A DNA stretch of 64,000 bases from JBBDMC01 sp963775235 (GCA_963775235.1 CAVZHY010000002.1:1-64000), one strand, 5' to 3'; positions 1 to 10,644 are shown, counted from the stretch's first letter. Notes: a model not told the origin generated them from the sequence alone. Numbers and translations are program-made.

Positions 1-28
1 CCGCGCTTCGCGGGGGAGGGATGGCGTC

Positions 29-1291
<1,263 letters not shown>

Positions 1292-1311
1292 GCGTTGAAC
1301 TCGACGGCCAA

Positions 1312-1424
1312 CCTCCCCCTTGCGGGGAGGTCGAAATTCGCGACAGCGAATTTCGGGAGGGGGTGGGGTAGGCCACCCCTCCCCAAAACGGCTTCGCCGT
1401 TTTGACCCTCCCTCAAGGGGAGGG
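1312..1424. repeat. Composite intergenic palindromic repeat
   Basis: The stretch between zur and ispG is a chain of perfect hairpins. CCTCCCC/GGGGAGG pairs at 1312-1330, GAAATTCGC/GCGAATTTC around a GACA loop at 1333-1354, and AAAACGGC/GCCGTTTT around TTC at 1385-1403; G-rich and C-rich strings lie between and after them, ending in CCCTCCCTCAAGGGGAGGG near 1424. The outer arms also match each other, so the whole element can fold back. From general knowledge, this GGGGAGG plus GAATTTCGC/AAAACGGC pattern is a widespread dispersed repeat class in Hyphomicrobiales genomes. Both flanking genes read leftward, so it is probably transcribed and may attenuate or stabilise the message. Confidence 0.8.
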
Positions 1425-1461
1425 TTCGGCGTTGCGGTCTGCATCAGCGGTCGCACCATCA

Positions 1462-1957
1462 TCACGCCTTCCGGCAGCGGGCGCAGAGGCCGCGCACTTC
1501 CAGCACGTTGAGGCGCGGCAGGAAATCGCGCGCCCGGGTCTCGGCGCTGACCAGGCGGCCGAGCGCCTCGGAGGTGGCTTCGCCGGCTGCCCCGCAGTTG
1601 TCGCAGATGAGGAAGAGCGTGGCGCCCGGCTCGCAGTCGTCGCCGCGGTCGCAGGCGACATAGGCGTTCTTCGAATTCGATGCGGTGGGCGAGGTTGTGC
1701 TCCACCAGAAAATCGAGGGCGCGGTAGACCGAGATCGGCGCCGGCCGGTGACCCTCGCCCTCCGCCAGCCGGTCGATGACGTCGTAGGCGGAGGCCGGCA
1801 CGTGGGAGAGCAGCAGCGCCTCCAGCACCTGCCGGCGCTGCGGCGTGAAGCGCAGCCCCTCGCGGGCGCAAATCTCCTCCGCGTGGCCGAGCGCCAGCGC
1901 GGCGCAGCGCCCATGGTCGTGCTCGCGATGCTCCAGGACGGGGCTGATGCTTGCCAT
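1462..1957 (-). CDS. zur: Fur-family zinc regulator Zur (one frameshift)
   Basis: This is a Fur-family metalloregulator, most like Zur, which represses zinc uptake genes when zinc is bound. The N-terminal winged helix reads LRFTPQRRQVLEALLLSH, and the dimer and metal domain contains NAYVACDRGDDC, LFLICDNCG and a terminal CARC. The protein continues only if one base is removed at about 1674-1677, where GAATTCGAAGAAC should probably read GAATCGAAGAAC (HRIESKNAYVAC, typical of Zur). The start at 1957 (MASISPVLEH) is chosen, with an upstream in-frame start at 2002 possible. It is divergent from bdhA. The indel is most simply a sequencing error because both halves are well conserved. Confidence 0.85.
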
Positions 1958-2067
1958 CGGGCGCTCTTCTATCACCGGGTCGGGCGGTACGAAATGCCAC
2001 AACCTCGTGGAAACCTTGTTGCAGTGCAGTATATAGGCACCCGGCTGGTAAATATGAGGTCATCATC

Positions 2068-2850
2068 ATGCTCAAAGGGAAAACCGCTCTCGTTACCGGA
2101 TCGACCTCCGGCATCGGTCTCGGGCTCGCCACGGCCATGGCCAGGGAAGGTGCCAACGTCGTCCTCAACGGCTTCGGCGACGCCGGGGAGATCGAGACAA
2201 TCCGTGCCGGGCTGGCCAAAGACCACGGCGTCACCGTCACCTATTCGCCGGCCGACATGACCAGACCGGACGAGATCGCCCAGATGGTCGCCGACGCCGA
2301 GAAGGAATTCGGCGCCATCGACGTGCTCTGCAACAACGCCGGCATCCAGTACGTGGCGCCGATCGAGGAGTTTCCGATCGAGAAGTGGAACGCCATCCTC
2401 GCCATCGTTCTGTCGTCGGCTTTCCACACCATCCGCGCCGCGCTGCCAAAGATGAAGGCGAAGGGCTGGGGCCGCATCGTCAACACCGCCAGCGCCCACG
2501 CACTGGTCGCCTCGCCCTACAAGGTCGCCTATGTCGCCGCCAAGCATGGGCTCGCCGGCCTCACCAAGGTGGTGGCGCTGGAAACGGCGGAGGCCGGCAT
2601 CACCATCAACTCGATCTGCCCCGGCTACGTATGGACGCCGCTGGTGGAGAAGCAGATCCCCGACACCATGAAGGCGCGCCACATGACCGAGGATCAGGTG
2701 AAGCGCGACGTCATCCTCTACGCCCAGCCGACCAAGCAGTTCATCACCATCGAGCAGGTGGCCGCGCTCGCCGTGTTCCTGTGCTCCGACGCGGCGAGCC
2801 AGATCACCGGCGCCATGCTGCCTATGGACGGCGGCTGGACGGCGGCGTGA
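2068..2850 (+). CDS. bdhA: D-3-hydroxybutyrate dehydrogenase
   Basis: This short-chain dehydrogenase oxidises D-3-hydroxybutyrate to acetoacetate with NAD+, a step in polyhydroxybutyrate and ketone-body use. The 260-residue protein has the nucleotide-binding motif TGSTSGIGLG near residue 10, NNAGIQ near 90, the catalytic Ser in TASAHALVAS, YKVAYVAAKHG with catalytic Tyr and Lys, and the BdhA-typical C-terminal stretch from about residue 185, including CPGYVWTPLVEKQI and YAQPTKQF. The ATG at 2068 matches family starts. The stop overlaps the GTG start of the next gene, so the two are probably co-translated. Confidence 0.95.
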   Translation: MLKGKTALVTGSTSGIGLGLATAMAREGANVVLNGFGDAGEIETIRAGLAKDHGVTVTYSPADMTRPDEIAQMVADAEKEFGAIDVLCNNAGIQYVAPIEEFPIEKWNAILAIVLSSAFHTIRAALPKMKAKGWGRIVNTASAHALVASPYKVAYVAAKHGLAGLTKVVALETAEAGITINSICPGYVWTPLVEKQIPDTMKARHMTEDQVKRDVILYAQPTKQFITIEQVAALAVFLCSDAASQITGAMLPMDGGWTAA

Positions 2851-3191
2851 GCGTCACCCGCGGCGACGTCGACCGGATCGCGATGTCGTTTCCCGGTGCG
2901 GCGCGCACCACGCACCACGGCCGCCGGTCGTACCACGTCGGCAAGAAGTTCTTCACCTGGGTGCGCGAGGAGGAGAATGCGCTCGTGGTCCGCCTCGACT
3001 CGATCGACGAACGCGACTCGCTGATCGAAAGCGACCCGGACCTGTTCAAGATCACCGAACACTATCGCGACTATCCGACCGTGCTGATCAGCCTCGACAA
3101 CGCCACCCCGGACCTTGTTCACGCGATGCTGGAGCGCCGGTTCCGCACCATCGCGACGAGGAAGCTGATCGCCGCATGGGACGCGCGATGA
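2847..3191 (+). CDS. MmcQ/YjbR family protein
   Basis: This 114-residue protein belongs to the MmcQ/YjbR family of small proteins with a CyaY-like or double-wing fold and an uncertain, possibly DNA-binding, role. Family landmarks are RIAMSFPGA near the N-terminus, GKKFFTWVRE, VRLDSIDERDSLIE, ITEHYRDYPTVL and the terminal RKLIAAWDAR. The start is GTG within the 4-base overlap GTGA with the bdhA stop. No function can be assigned from context beyond probable co-transcription with bdhA. Confidence 0.85.
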   Translation: MSVTRGDVDRIAMSFPGAARTTHHGRRSYHVGKKFFTWVREEENALVVRLDSIDERDSLIESDPDLFKITEHYRDYPTVLISLDNATPDLVHAMLERRFRTIATRKLIAAWDAR

Positions 3192-3452
3192 CGACGCTCG
3201 GCCCCACGTAACCTGACTCCGGACGGCCACCGGATGTGCCTGCTCACCACCGGGTTTCCGTCTGCGCGGCAACATTATTTTTTGTTAAGTGGCAGCCGCA
3301 GAGCCGGGTCCCTAGGTACTCACGTGGAGTGAGCGTGGCCTCGCCGGCGGCTGACGGATGTCACCGCGACGCGACGAGCCAGACCTGCCCACCCAAATCA
3401 GCGTCGGCCCGAGACCCTCCCCTCGGACAACGCACCTCAAAGGTCAACGACC

Positions 3453-3839
3453 ATGCGTCGCATCTTTGCCCCGGCCGCAGCTGCGGCCGTCGCGTTCTCG
3501 CTCGCCCTGCCGGCGGTGTCGCTCGCCGACACCTTCAGCAACCCCAATTTCGATCTTGGGGTCAACGTCACCGGCATAGACACGCCAGCCGCTGCGCAAA
3601 CCCTCCTGGCGTCGCTATCTCCGACGGCCCGTCAAGCGGTCGTTGGTGGCTGCCGGAACTACGTCGCCAATCCGGCAGACGTGACGGACCCGAGCACGCT
3701 GCCGTTCTGCCGGGTGGCCCTGAATGCACCGGCGGGCGTGAACACGCGGACGTCACCAGAGCCGATCGGCACCGCGGCCACGCCGGCTCCAGCCACGAAC
3801 GGCTCGGCCATCGACTGGAACGCCTACTACGGTAGCTAG
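3453..3839 (+). CDS. Small exported protein of unknown function
   Basis: This is a 128-residue protein with a clear Sec signal peptide (MRRIFAPAAAAAVAFSLALP, probable cleavage after SLADT or nearby). The mature part contains two cysteines (VVGGCRNY and PFCRV), which could form a disulfide, and a Pro/Thr/Ala-rich tail ending in DWNAYYGS. I do not recognise the family. It stands alone with 261 bases upstream, which hold a T-rich stretch at about 3273-3285 but no confident promoter, and a hairpin just downstream. Confidence 0.65.
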   Translation: MRRIFAPAAAAAVAFSLALPAVSLADTFSNPNFDLGVNVTGIDTPAAAQTLLASLSPTARQAVVGGCRNYVANPADVTDPSTLPFCRVALNAPAGVNTRTSPEPIGTAATPAPATNGSAIDWNAYYGS

Positions 3840-3858
3840 CTTCCGATGACGCGCGCGC

Positions 3859-3879
3859 CGGAGGGGCACCGCCCCTCCG
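3859..3879 (+). terminator. Candidate hairpin terminator
   Basis: A perfect 9-bp stem (CGGAGGGGC / GCCCCTCCG) with an ACC loop lies 20 bases after the stop of the small exported protein. No U-tract follows, so it may be a weak or Rho-assisted terminator. Confidence 0.5.
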
Positions 3880-4029
3880 ACGGCGCTCATCTCATCCTGG
3901 AAGCCGGCACGAAACCGGGGCCTCTCTTTCTCACCGGCCTGCCAGGGTGAACAAGATTTAACGTCCCGGCCAGCTCGGCGACACGCTCTGCGGTCATACA
4001 TATCGTGTCCGGTATCGGAGGGCGCGTCG

Positions 4030-5256
4030 ATGCGCGGTCTCGCGTGGATTGCACTGAGTATCGTTGTGGCCGGCATCGCCGGCTACGAAGTGCGGGCTGA
4101 AACTGCCCATCCTCAGACTGCCGCCGTCGGCGCCGCCTCGAGGAGCGCGCCGCAGCAGGCAGCCCAGTCCCGTCCGGCACCCCGCCAATCGACAGGCAGC
4201 GGGCCTGCGGCCCGAGGCAATGGCCCCCCGGTTGAAGTCACAACGGCAACCGCCCTCGCCGGCGCTCTTCCCGATCGTCGGCAAACCGTCGGCTGGGTCA
4301 TTGCGCCGCAATCCGTCAACCTGACCAGCCAGAGCTCGGGCACCGTCGTCGCAATCCCCGCGAAGGCTGGAAGCAACGTCAAGGCGGGCGATCTGATTGC
4401 CAAGCTGGATCCACAACTCGCGCAGGCAGCCGTTGCCAAGGACCAGGCCGCGCTGCAACGCGATCAGGCAACCCTCCAGGAAGCGCAAACCACTCTTTCG
4501 AACGAACAGGCGCTCATCCAGAAGGGCGCCGATACCACGTACGCGGAAAGCCAGGCCGAAGCGGCCGCAAAAGTTGCCGCGGCGAATGTCGCCCTCGATC
4601 AGGCGGTCCTGGGCGGCGATCAAACGGCCCTCGCCAACACCGAGATCCGAGCCCCGTTCGATGGCCGCCTCGGCGCCTTCCAGATTTCTGTCGGCAGTCT
4701 GGTTCAGCCCGGAAGCTCCGCGGTTACCCTGACCCAGATGGCACCGGTCGACGTTCAGTTTTCTGTATCGGAAAACGACCTCTCTCAATTGCGGTCGGCC
4801 ATGACGAACGGGTCGGCGACCGTGGAGGTCACAGCGCCCGGCGCCAGCGGCGACGCAAGCGGCCCGGTTACGTTCCTGGACAATGCCGTCGATCGTGGCT
4901 CCGGCACCGTTCCCGTCCGGGGCACATTGCCAAACGATGATCTCGCACTTTGGCCGGGCGAGCTTGTCTCGGTGACGCTCGATCTGGGATCGCGATCGGG
5001 ACTGGTGTTGGTTCCCGATGTCGCGGTGAGCCCATCGGGCGACGGCGGATCGATCGTCTATGTGGTCAAGCCCGATCAGTCGATCGACGTTCGGCCGGTC
5101 GAGGTCGCCGGGTCGAACGGCGGCATGACGGCGATCTCTGCCGGTTTGGCGGCGAACGACCGGGTGGTCGTGGAGGGCCAGTCGGGCCTGACCACTGGGC
5201 AGCGCGTTCGCGTCGCCGCCGGTGCGGCGACGCCGCCGGCCCCGAAGGCAGGTTAG
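4030..5256 (+). CDS. RND efflux periplasmic adaptor subunit (MFP/HlyD family)
   Basis: This is the adaptor that links the inner-membrane RND pump to an outer-membrane channel. The 408-residue protein has an N-terminal hydrophobic signal or anchor (LAWIALSIVVAGIAGYEV), a low-complexity linker to about residue 75, and the lipoyl half-motif SGTVVAIPAKAGSNVKAGDLIAKLD. A Gln/Ala-rich alpha-hairpin spans about 135-200, followed by the second lipoyl half with IRAPFDGRLGAFQISVGSLVQPG and the beta-barrel and membrane-proximal domains. It lies 5 bases upstream of the RND transporter gene, so the two form an operon. No outer-membrane TolC-like gene or regulator is adjacent. Confidence 0.93.
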   Translation: MRGLAWIALSIVVAGIAGYEVRAETAHPQTAAVGAASRSAPQQAAQSRPAPRQSTGSGPAARGNGPPVEVTTATALAGALPDRRQTVGWVIAPQSVNLTSQSSGTVVAIPAKAGSNVKAGDLIAKLDPQLAQAAVAKDQAALQRDQATLQEAQTTLSNEQALIQKGADTTYAESQAEAAAKVAAANVALDQAVLGGDQTALANTEIRAPFDGRLGAFQISVGSLVQPGSSAVTLTQMAPVDVQFSVSENDLSQLRSAMTNGSATVEVTAPGASGDASGPVTFLDNAVDRGSGTVPVRGTLPNDDLALWPGELVSVTLDLGSRSGLVLVPDVAVSPSGDGGSIVYVVKPDQSIDVRPVEVAGSNGGMTAISAGLAANDRVVVEGQSGLTTGQRVRVAAGAATPPAPKAG

Positions 5257-5261
5257 CGCCC

Positions 5262-8200
5262 GTGTCACAACTCTTCATCCGTCGACCGGTAACGACGATC
5301 CTCCTCGCAATCGGCCTGGCATTGGCCGGCCTGTTCGCGGTGGGCCTGTTACCGGTCGCGTCGCTGCCACAGGTGGATTATCCGACCATAAGCGTTTCTG
5401 CCCAGCTTCCCGGCGCATCGCCGCAAACCATGGCGGACACCGTCGCGACACCGCTGATCAAGCAGTTCCAGACTATCCCGGCCGTGGATGCGATCACCGC
5501 CAGCAGCTCGACCGGGCGCACCCAGATCGTGCTGCAGTTCAATCTCGATCGGAACATCGACGCAGCCGCGGCCGACGTGCAATCGGCGATCGCCGGAGTG
5601 GCCCGTCGGCTTCCGGACAACGTGACCCCGCCGACCTACCGCAAGGTCAACCCGGCCGATGCGCCCATTCTGCTGATCGCGGTCCACAGCCCAACGATGT
5701 CGACGACCGACGTCGACGCCCTGGCCGAGAACGTCGTGGCGCCGAGCTTGTCGACGATTGACGGCGTTGCCGAAGCACAGGTGTTCGGTAGCCAGACCTA
5801 TGCCGTGCGTGTCGACGTCGACCCGCAGAAGCTCGCCGCCCGTGGTCTCAGCCTCGATCAGGTGGCCAATGCGATCGCCGCGGCGAACAGCCAGAGCCCC
5901 CTTGGCACCTTCCAGACCGCCGACCAGTCGTTCATCATCAATGCTCCGACCCAGGTCACAAATGCCGCCGGTTTCGCATCCCTGATCATTGCCACCTCCA
6001 ACGGCAACCCGGTTCGACTTGGGCAGGTCGCGACCGTCTACGACAGCGTTGAAAACCTGCAAACCGGGAGCTGGTTCGACGGGAAGCAGGCGATCGCCAT
6101 CGCGGTCATGCGTCAGCCGGGCGCCAATACCGTCGGTGTCATCGACGCGATCAAGGCCAAGCTTCCCGGCCTGCGGGCAGCGATGCCCGCCTCGGTGTCG
6201 CTGGACGTCACCAACGACGCATCGACCACCATCCTGGCTGCGGTCCACGACGTGGAGGGAACGCTGGCTGTGGTGGTCGGGCTGGTGCTGCTGGTCATCT
6301 ATCTGTTCCTGAACCGACCGCTGGCGACGGCCATCCCCGGCCTGGCGGTGCCGCTGTCACTGCTGGCGGCGTTCGCCGGCATGTACGTGTTCGGCTTCAG
6401 CATCGACAACATGTCGCTTCTCGCCTTGACGCTGGCAGTGGGGCTGGTCGTCGACGATGCGATCGTCGTGTTCGAAAACATCATTCGCCACGTGGAGGCC
6501 GGAGAGAAGCCGTTCGAAGCCGCGATCGTCGGCAGCCGCGAGGTTGCCTGGACCGTCGTCTCGATGTCGCTTTCGCTGATCGCGATCTTCATCCCGATCC
6601 TGTTGATGGGAGGCGTCATCGGCCGCCTGTTCAACGAATTTGGTGTCGTCGTCGTCATGGCCATCGCCGCGTCGGCCTTCGTGTCGCTGACAATCACGCC
6701 GATGCTGGCGGCACGCCTGCCGCAGTCGAGAACCGGGGGCGGCCGCATGGGACGGTGGTTTTCCGGCGGGTTTGCCCGGCTGACCGCCGCGTATGGACGC
6801 AGCGTCGGCTGGTGCCTCAATCACCAGGCGCTGATCATGCTCGTTTTCGTCGGCTCACTCGTCGGCTCCTACGCGCTGTTCCAAATCTCCGCCACCACGT
6901 TCTTCCCGCCCGAGGACATCGGGCAACTTTCCATCTCCACCCAGGCGCGCCAGGACATCTCCTACGCCGACATGGTCAAGCTTCAGCAGGAGGCTGCGGA
7001 CAAGGTCCAGGCCTCGCCGGCGGTGGCCCGCGTCACGTCGAGCGTCGGCGGCTTCGGCGGTGGCACGCTGAGCAGCGGCCAGATGTTCGTTCAGCTCAAA
7101 CCGAAGGATCAGCGCGCCGCCCTTGATCAAGTCCTGGCCCAGCTGCGCCAATCGCTCGCCGGCATACCCGGACTGCGAAGCTTCATCGTCCCAGCCCAGA
7201 GTCTGCGGTTCGGCGGCCGCAGCGCCCGGGCGCAATACCAGCTCTCCGTCCAGTCTCTCGACCCCGCCAAGGTGGGAGAGTGGTCCGACAAGCTGGTGGC
7301 CGCCATGCAGGCCAGGCCGGATGTCTTCACCGACGTCAACACCGACGTGGAAAACCAGGCGTTGCAGGCCCAACTCACGATCGACCGCGACCGCGCCAAC
7401 GCACTCGGCGTCACCGCCAGCGCGATACGCTCGACCCTCAATGCCGGCTTCGGGCAGAACAGCGTTGCCAGCATCCAGGTCGGCAGTGGCGTCTACGACG
7501 TCATACTCGAATACAGCCCCTCGATCGTCTGGTCGGATGCGCTGCTGGCGACGATCGAAGTGCCCGCCGGCAACGGTGCCATGGTCCCGCTATCGAGCTT
7601 CGCCAAAGTGACGCATACGCTGGGGCCCGTGACGGTCAATCAGACCGGAATCCTCGATTCCACGACGATCTCCTTCAACCTGCCGAGCGGTGTCGCACTT
7701 GGAACCGCCACCGCGGCGATCGCGACGCTGGTGCGACAGCTCGGCTTTCCTGCCGACGTCTTCACCTCGTACGGCGGCACCGCGCAGGTTTTCGCGCAAT
7801 CGATCGGCGACGAGGGCCTCCTCATCGTCGCCGCGATCGCGACAATCTACGTTGTCCTCGGCTCTCTCTACGAGAGCTTCCTGCATCCACTGACGATCCT
7901 GTCGGGCCTGCCCTCGGCAACACTGGGCGCGTTGCTCGCCCTCAAGCTGTTCGGCTTCGACCTGTCGGTCATCGCCATGATCGGCATCCTCATGCTGATC
8001 GGCATCGTGAAGAAAAACGCGATCATGATGATCGACGTCGCGTTGGCCATTCAAAGGGAGGACCGCCTGCCAGCGTTGCAGGCAATTGCCGAGGCCGCGA
8101 CGCGGAGGTTCCGGCCGATCCTGATGACGACGATGTGCGCGTTGCTAGGAACGCTGCCGATCGCGCTGGGCACGGGGGCGAGTTCCGAGCTTCGCCAACC

Positions 8201-8378
8201 GCTCGGCGTGGCAGTCGTCGGCGGTCTCATTTCGTCTCAGCTGCTTACCCTATTCATCACGCCGGTGATATTCGTGCAGATCGACAGGCTGAGAAACTGG
8301 GGCTGGTCACTGGCGTTCGCGCGACGGCCGCGCAAGGCGGCGCCTTCGCAGGGTCCGATACAGATGCCGGCCGAATAG
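5262..8378 (+). CDS. RND multidrug efflux transporter, inner-membrane subunit
   Basis: This proton-driven efflux pump of the HAE-1/MdtBC type is a 1038-residue protein with twelve expected membrane segments. It starts with GTG in the frame giving SQLFIRRPVTTILLAIGLALAG, the typical first helix. Landmarks are LPQVDYPTISVSAQLPGASPQ in the first porter domain, VVDDAIVVFENIIRHVEAG with the paired Asp proton-relay residues in TM4, and IGIVKKNAIMMIDVA with the conserved Lys in TM10. The adaptor is immediately upstream. The stop nearly touches the convergent BTLCP gene. Substrates cannot be inferred. Confidence 0.95.
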   Translation: MSQLFIRRPVTTILLAIGLALAGLFAVGLLPVASLPQVDYPTISVSAQLPGASPQTMADTVATPLIKQFQTIPAVDAITASSSTGRTQIVLQFNLDRNIDAAAADVQSAIAGVARRLPDNVTPPTYRKVNPADAPILLIAVHSPTMSTTDVDALAENVVAPSLSTIDGVAEAQVFGSQTYAVRVDVDPQKLAARGLSLDQVANAIAAANSQSPLGTFQTADQSFIINAPTQVTNAAGFASLIIATSNGNPVRLGQVATVYDSVENLQTGSWFDGKQAIAIAVMRQPGANTVGVIDAIKAKLPGLRAAMPASVSLDVTNDASTTILAAVHDVEGTLAVVVGLVLLVIYLFLNRPLATAIPGLAVPLSLLAAFAGMYVFGFSIDNMSLLALTLAVGLVVDDAIVVFENIIRHVEAGEKPFEAAIVGSREVAWTVVSMSLSLIAIFIPILLMGGVIGRLFNEFGVVVVMAIAASAFVSLTITPMLAARLPQSRTGGGRMGRWFSGGFARLTAAYGRSVGWCLNHQALIMLVFVGSLVGSYALFQISATTFFPPEDIGQLSISTQARQDISYADMVKLQQEAADKVQASPAVARVTSSVGGFGGGTLSSGQMFVQLKPKDQRAALDQVLAQLRQSLAGIPGLRSFIVPAQSLRFGGRSARAQYQLSVQSLDPAKVGEWSDKLVAAMQARPDVFTDVNTDVENQALQAQLTIDRDRANALGVTASAIRSTLNAGFGQNSVASIQVGSGVYDVILEYSPSIVWSDALLATIEVPAGNGAMVPLSSFAKVTHTLGPVTVNQTGILDSTTISFNLPSGVALGTATAAIATLVRQLGFPADVFTSYGGTAQVFAQSIGDEGLLIVAAIATIYVVLGSLYESFLHPLTILSGLPSATLGALLALKLFGFDLSVIAMIGILMLIGIVKKNAIMMIDVALAIQREDRLPALQAIAEAATRRFRPILMTTMCALLGTLPIALGTGASSELRQPLGVAVVGGLISSQLLTLFITPVIFVQIDRLRNWGWSLAFARRPRKAAPSQGPIQMPAE

Positions 8379-8381
8379 CGT

Positions 8382-8951
8382 TCAATGCCCGATCAGCTGC
8401 CAGTCGTTCTGATTGGCAGCCGACTGCCGCTTGACGTAGATGTATTGCGTCTGCGACCACGGGAGCACGCTCGGCGTCAATTCATCGAGGATGTAATCGC
8501 CCTGGTCTGTGACCGCGGTCAGCACCGCGTGAACTTCCCCATCATGGAGATGAACGACGGTCATCAGCAGGGAACTCTGCGGCCACCCGGCCTGCATGAG
8601 CTCGCGGCGCTTTTCCAGGGCAAAGTCCTCGCAGTCCCCCTTGCCGTCAGCCGGATAGGCCCAAACATCGGACCCGCCGTAGTGCGAGATGTCCGACTGG
8701 ACCTTGACCGTGTCATTGACGTGCGCATTGACCTGCTTGAGCTGCTGGAACAAGGCAGGCGTCAATCTGACCACCTTCGACCGAGACGGTCGGGCACATT
8801 CGCTCCGGTGGCTTGTGGCGTGGCAAAACGCAGCCCACCCGAAGGGAGCGGTCGTCTTTCCGGAAACAGGCATCGCCGACATTCTGGCTTCGGCGGTCGT
8901 GCAAAGAAAAGTCAATAGAATAGCGGCGACAGCGCCGGCACGAACGAGCAT
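8382..8951 (-). CDS. Transglutaminase-like cysteine protease (BTLCP family), exported
   Basis: This is a bacterial transglutaminase-like cysteine proteinase of about 189 residues with a signal peptide (MLVRAGAVAAILLTFLCTTAEA). The catalytic triad is visible as Cys in GKGDCEDFALEKR, His in DGEVHAVLT and Asp in DYILDEL. The start at 8951 is preferred over an upstream in-frame codon because it follows GGGGAGGAAA and yields a clean signal peptide. Relatives process periplasmic or surface proteins such as LapA-type adhesins, or act near c-di-GMP regulators. No such partner adjoins it here, and its neighbours are convergent RND genes. Confidence 0.9.
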   Translation of the reverse strand: MLVRAGAVAAILLTFLCTTAEARMSAMPVSGKTTAPFGWAAFCHATSHRSECARPSRSKVVRLTPALFQQLKQVNAHVNDTVKVQSDISHYGGSDVWAYPADGKGDCEDFALEKRRELMQAGWPQSSLLMTVVHLHDGEVHAVLTAVTDQGDYILDELTPSVLPWSQTQYIYVKRQSAANQNDWQLIGH

Positions 8952-9049
8952 GCGCGAATTTTCCTCCCCATCGCCCCTTGCGGAGCGATGGAGAAATCTA
9001 TGCATAAAACGCTGCGGAAACGAAAGTTAAAAAAGATCGGTGGAAGTCC

Positions 9050-9838
9050 TCACACCGACGGGCGGGAACCGCGCTTGCGCCGCGAGGCCCAGCCGAGCCC
9101 GGCGAGCGCCGTGCCGAATAGCGGCAGAGCCGCCGGAATCGGCACCTCCGAATAGACGTGGCCGATGCCCATCCAGTCGTCGTGGTTATCGTCGACACCA
9201 CCGTCATCGAGGCCGAACGCGAACCACGAAGTCGGTGTGTTGACTACAGTCCAGCCGGTGAGCACGCCGCTGCTGTATTGCGGCTGGACGTACCCGAACA
9301 TGATCGTCGCCAACGCCTGCCCCAGTGTGGCCGGGTCGTTGGTGCCGTTCGACACCGCGGGAGTCAAAGCACCGTTGATGAAGAAGTCGATGGGAATGAT
9401 CGACGAGGTGAGACCGGAGGACGTGCCGATGGGGTTCAGGGGGTTGATGGTCGGCGAACTGTAGCAGCAGTTGTTGTTTTCGTTCGCCTCGGTGTGCGTG
9501 ACAGGGTCGACCGGGGCGCCACCGACGAAGGTGATCGTGTAACCGGATTCTGCACCGATGAAGTACCAGTTGACGCCATAGGCCGACAGGTCGGTGGTCA
9601 CCTCGCTGGTGGTGGTGCTGCCCTCGACATACCAGTAGGCGCCGCCCGACGGATCGCTGGTGTGCGACGGGGCATAGGTCACCACGTTGTTGTTGCTCTG
9701 GGCCGTGCCGTAGCCGGCGAAGGCCACGGTACCGTCGGTGCCGAATGGCACGCCCGAGATATTGACGATCGACGCCTGTGCGCCCGTCGCCAGCATCAAA
9801 GCCGCGAAGAGCACACCCAAAGATGCAGCGGTCTTCAC
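9050..9838 (-). CDS. Secreted protein with PEP-CTERM/VPxPA-type sorting signal
   Basis: This is a 262-residue exported protein. It has a signal peptide (MKTAASLGVLFAALMLATGA), a Ser/Thr/Gly-rich beta-type middle with a Cys pair in NNNCCYSS, and a C-terminal tripartite sorting tail: VPIPAALPLF, a hydrophobic segment GTALAGLGWA, then the basic SRRKRG. That tail is the VPLPA/PEP-CTERM form recognised by exosortase systems. The start is GTG at 9838. The roughly 260 bases upstream are relatively AT-rich and probably contain its promoter. No exosortase gene is in this window, so the sorting enzyme must be encoded elsewhere. Confidence 0.8.
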   Translation of the reverse strand: MKTAASLGVLFAALMLATGAQASIVNISGVPFGTDGTVAFAGYGTAQSNNNVVTYAPSHTSDPSGGAYWYVEGSTTTSEVTTDLSAYGVNWYFIGAESGYTITFVGGAPVDPVTHTEANENNNCCYSSPTINPLNPIGTSSGLTSSIIPIDFFINGALTPAVSNGTNDPATLGQALATIMFGYVQPQYSSGVLTGWTVVNTPTSWFAFGLDDGGVDDNHDDWMGIGHVYSEVPIPAALPLFGTALAGLGWASRRKRGSRPSV

Positions 9839-10100
9839 AGTACAACCCCCAGAAACCAGCGCCGCATCTAAATATTATCCGGAGAAGTCAAAGCTCGCAA
9901 TTGCCATCAGAAGTGCAGAACCGCTTATTTCTTCAACAGCGACGTAAACGGCACACAACTTAAGCCAGGAAACGGTCGAATTGTTCGCAATATACTGCAA
10001 AGCACTGTCACTACTAACGGTTGCAAGCCATGGAGTATTTTGGCTAGCAGGAATACAACTTCCGGTGGCGGGCGGGGACCATGTCGGCTAGGCTCAGGTG

Positions 10101-10628
10101 ATGACGAAGCCCGCGCTCGAAGCGATCGTCGCCGACATAACCACGCTCGACGTCGATGCGATCGTCAACGCCGCCAACCGTTCACTCCTCGGCGGCGGCG
10201 GCGTGGACGGCGCCATCCACCGGGCGGCGGGACCCGAGTTGCTGCAGGCGTGCCGCCGGCTCGGCGGCTGCGATACCGGCGACGCCAAGATCACCGGCGG
10301 CTACCGGCTCAAGGCGCGGTACGTGATCCACGCGGTTGGGCCGGTCTGGCACGGCGGCGACGATGGCGAAGACGCCGCGCTCGCCTCCTGTTATCGCCGC
10401 TCGTTGTCGCTCGCGCGGGAATATGGGCTGAAGACGATCGCCTTTCCGTCGATCTCGACCGGCGTTTACGGCTTCCCCGCCGACCGCGCCGCGCGGATTG
10501 CGGTGAACACCGTCGCGCGGGAGACCCGCGCCGACCCCGGTGTACTTGAGAAGGTCATCTTCTGCTGTTTCCACGAGCCGGCGCTGGCGCTTCACCAGGC
10601 GGCAATCGCGGACATCAGGTCCGGGTAG
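10101..10628 (+). CDS. Macro domain protein (O-acetyl-ADP-ribose deacetylase-like)
   Basis: This is a single macro domain of the YmdB/MacroD type, which binds ADP-ribose and hydrolyses O-acetyl-ADP-ribose or mono-ADP-ribosyl groups. The 175-residue protein shows IVNAANRSLLGGGGVDGAIH, GDAKITGGYRLKARYVIHAVGP and FPSISTGVYGFP, which form the ligand pocket. The start may be ATG at 10101 or the adjacent GTG at 10098. A short second copy of its C-terminal motif occurs 400 bases downstream, suggesting local duplication. Confidence 0.93.
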   Translation: MTKPALEAIVADITTLDVDAIVNAANRSLLGGGGVDGAIHRAAGPELLQACRRLGGCDTGDAKITGGYRLKARYVIHAVGPVWHGGDDGEDAALASCYRRSLSLAREYGLKTIAFPSISTGVYGFPADRAARIAVNTVARETRADPGVLEKVIFCCFHEPALALHQAAIADIRSG

Positions 10629-10644
10629 CGACGAGGCGCGTATT

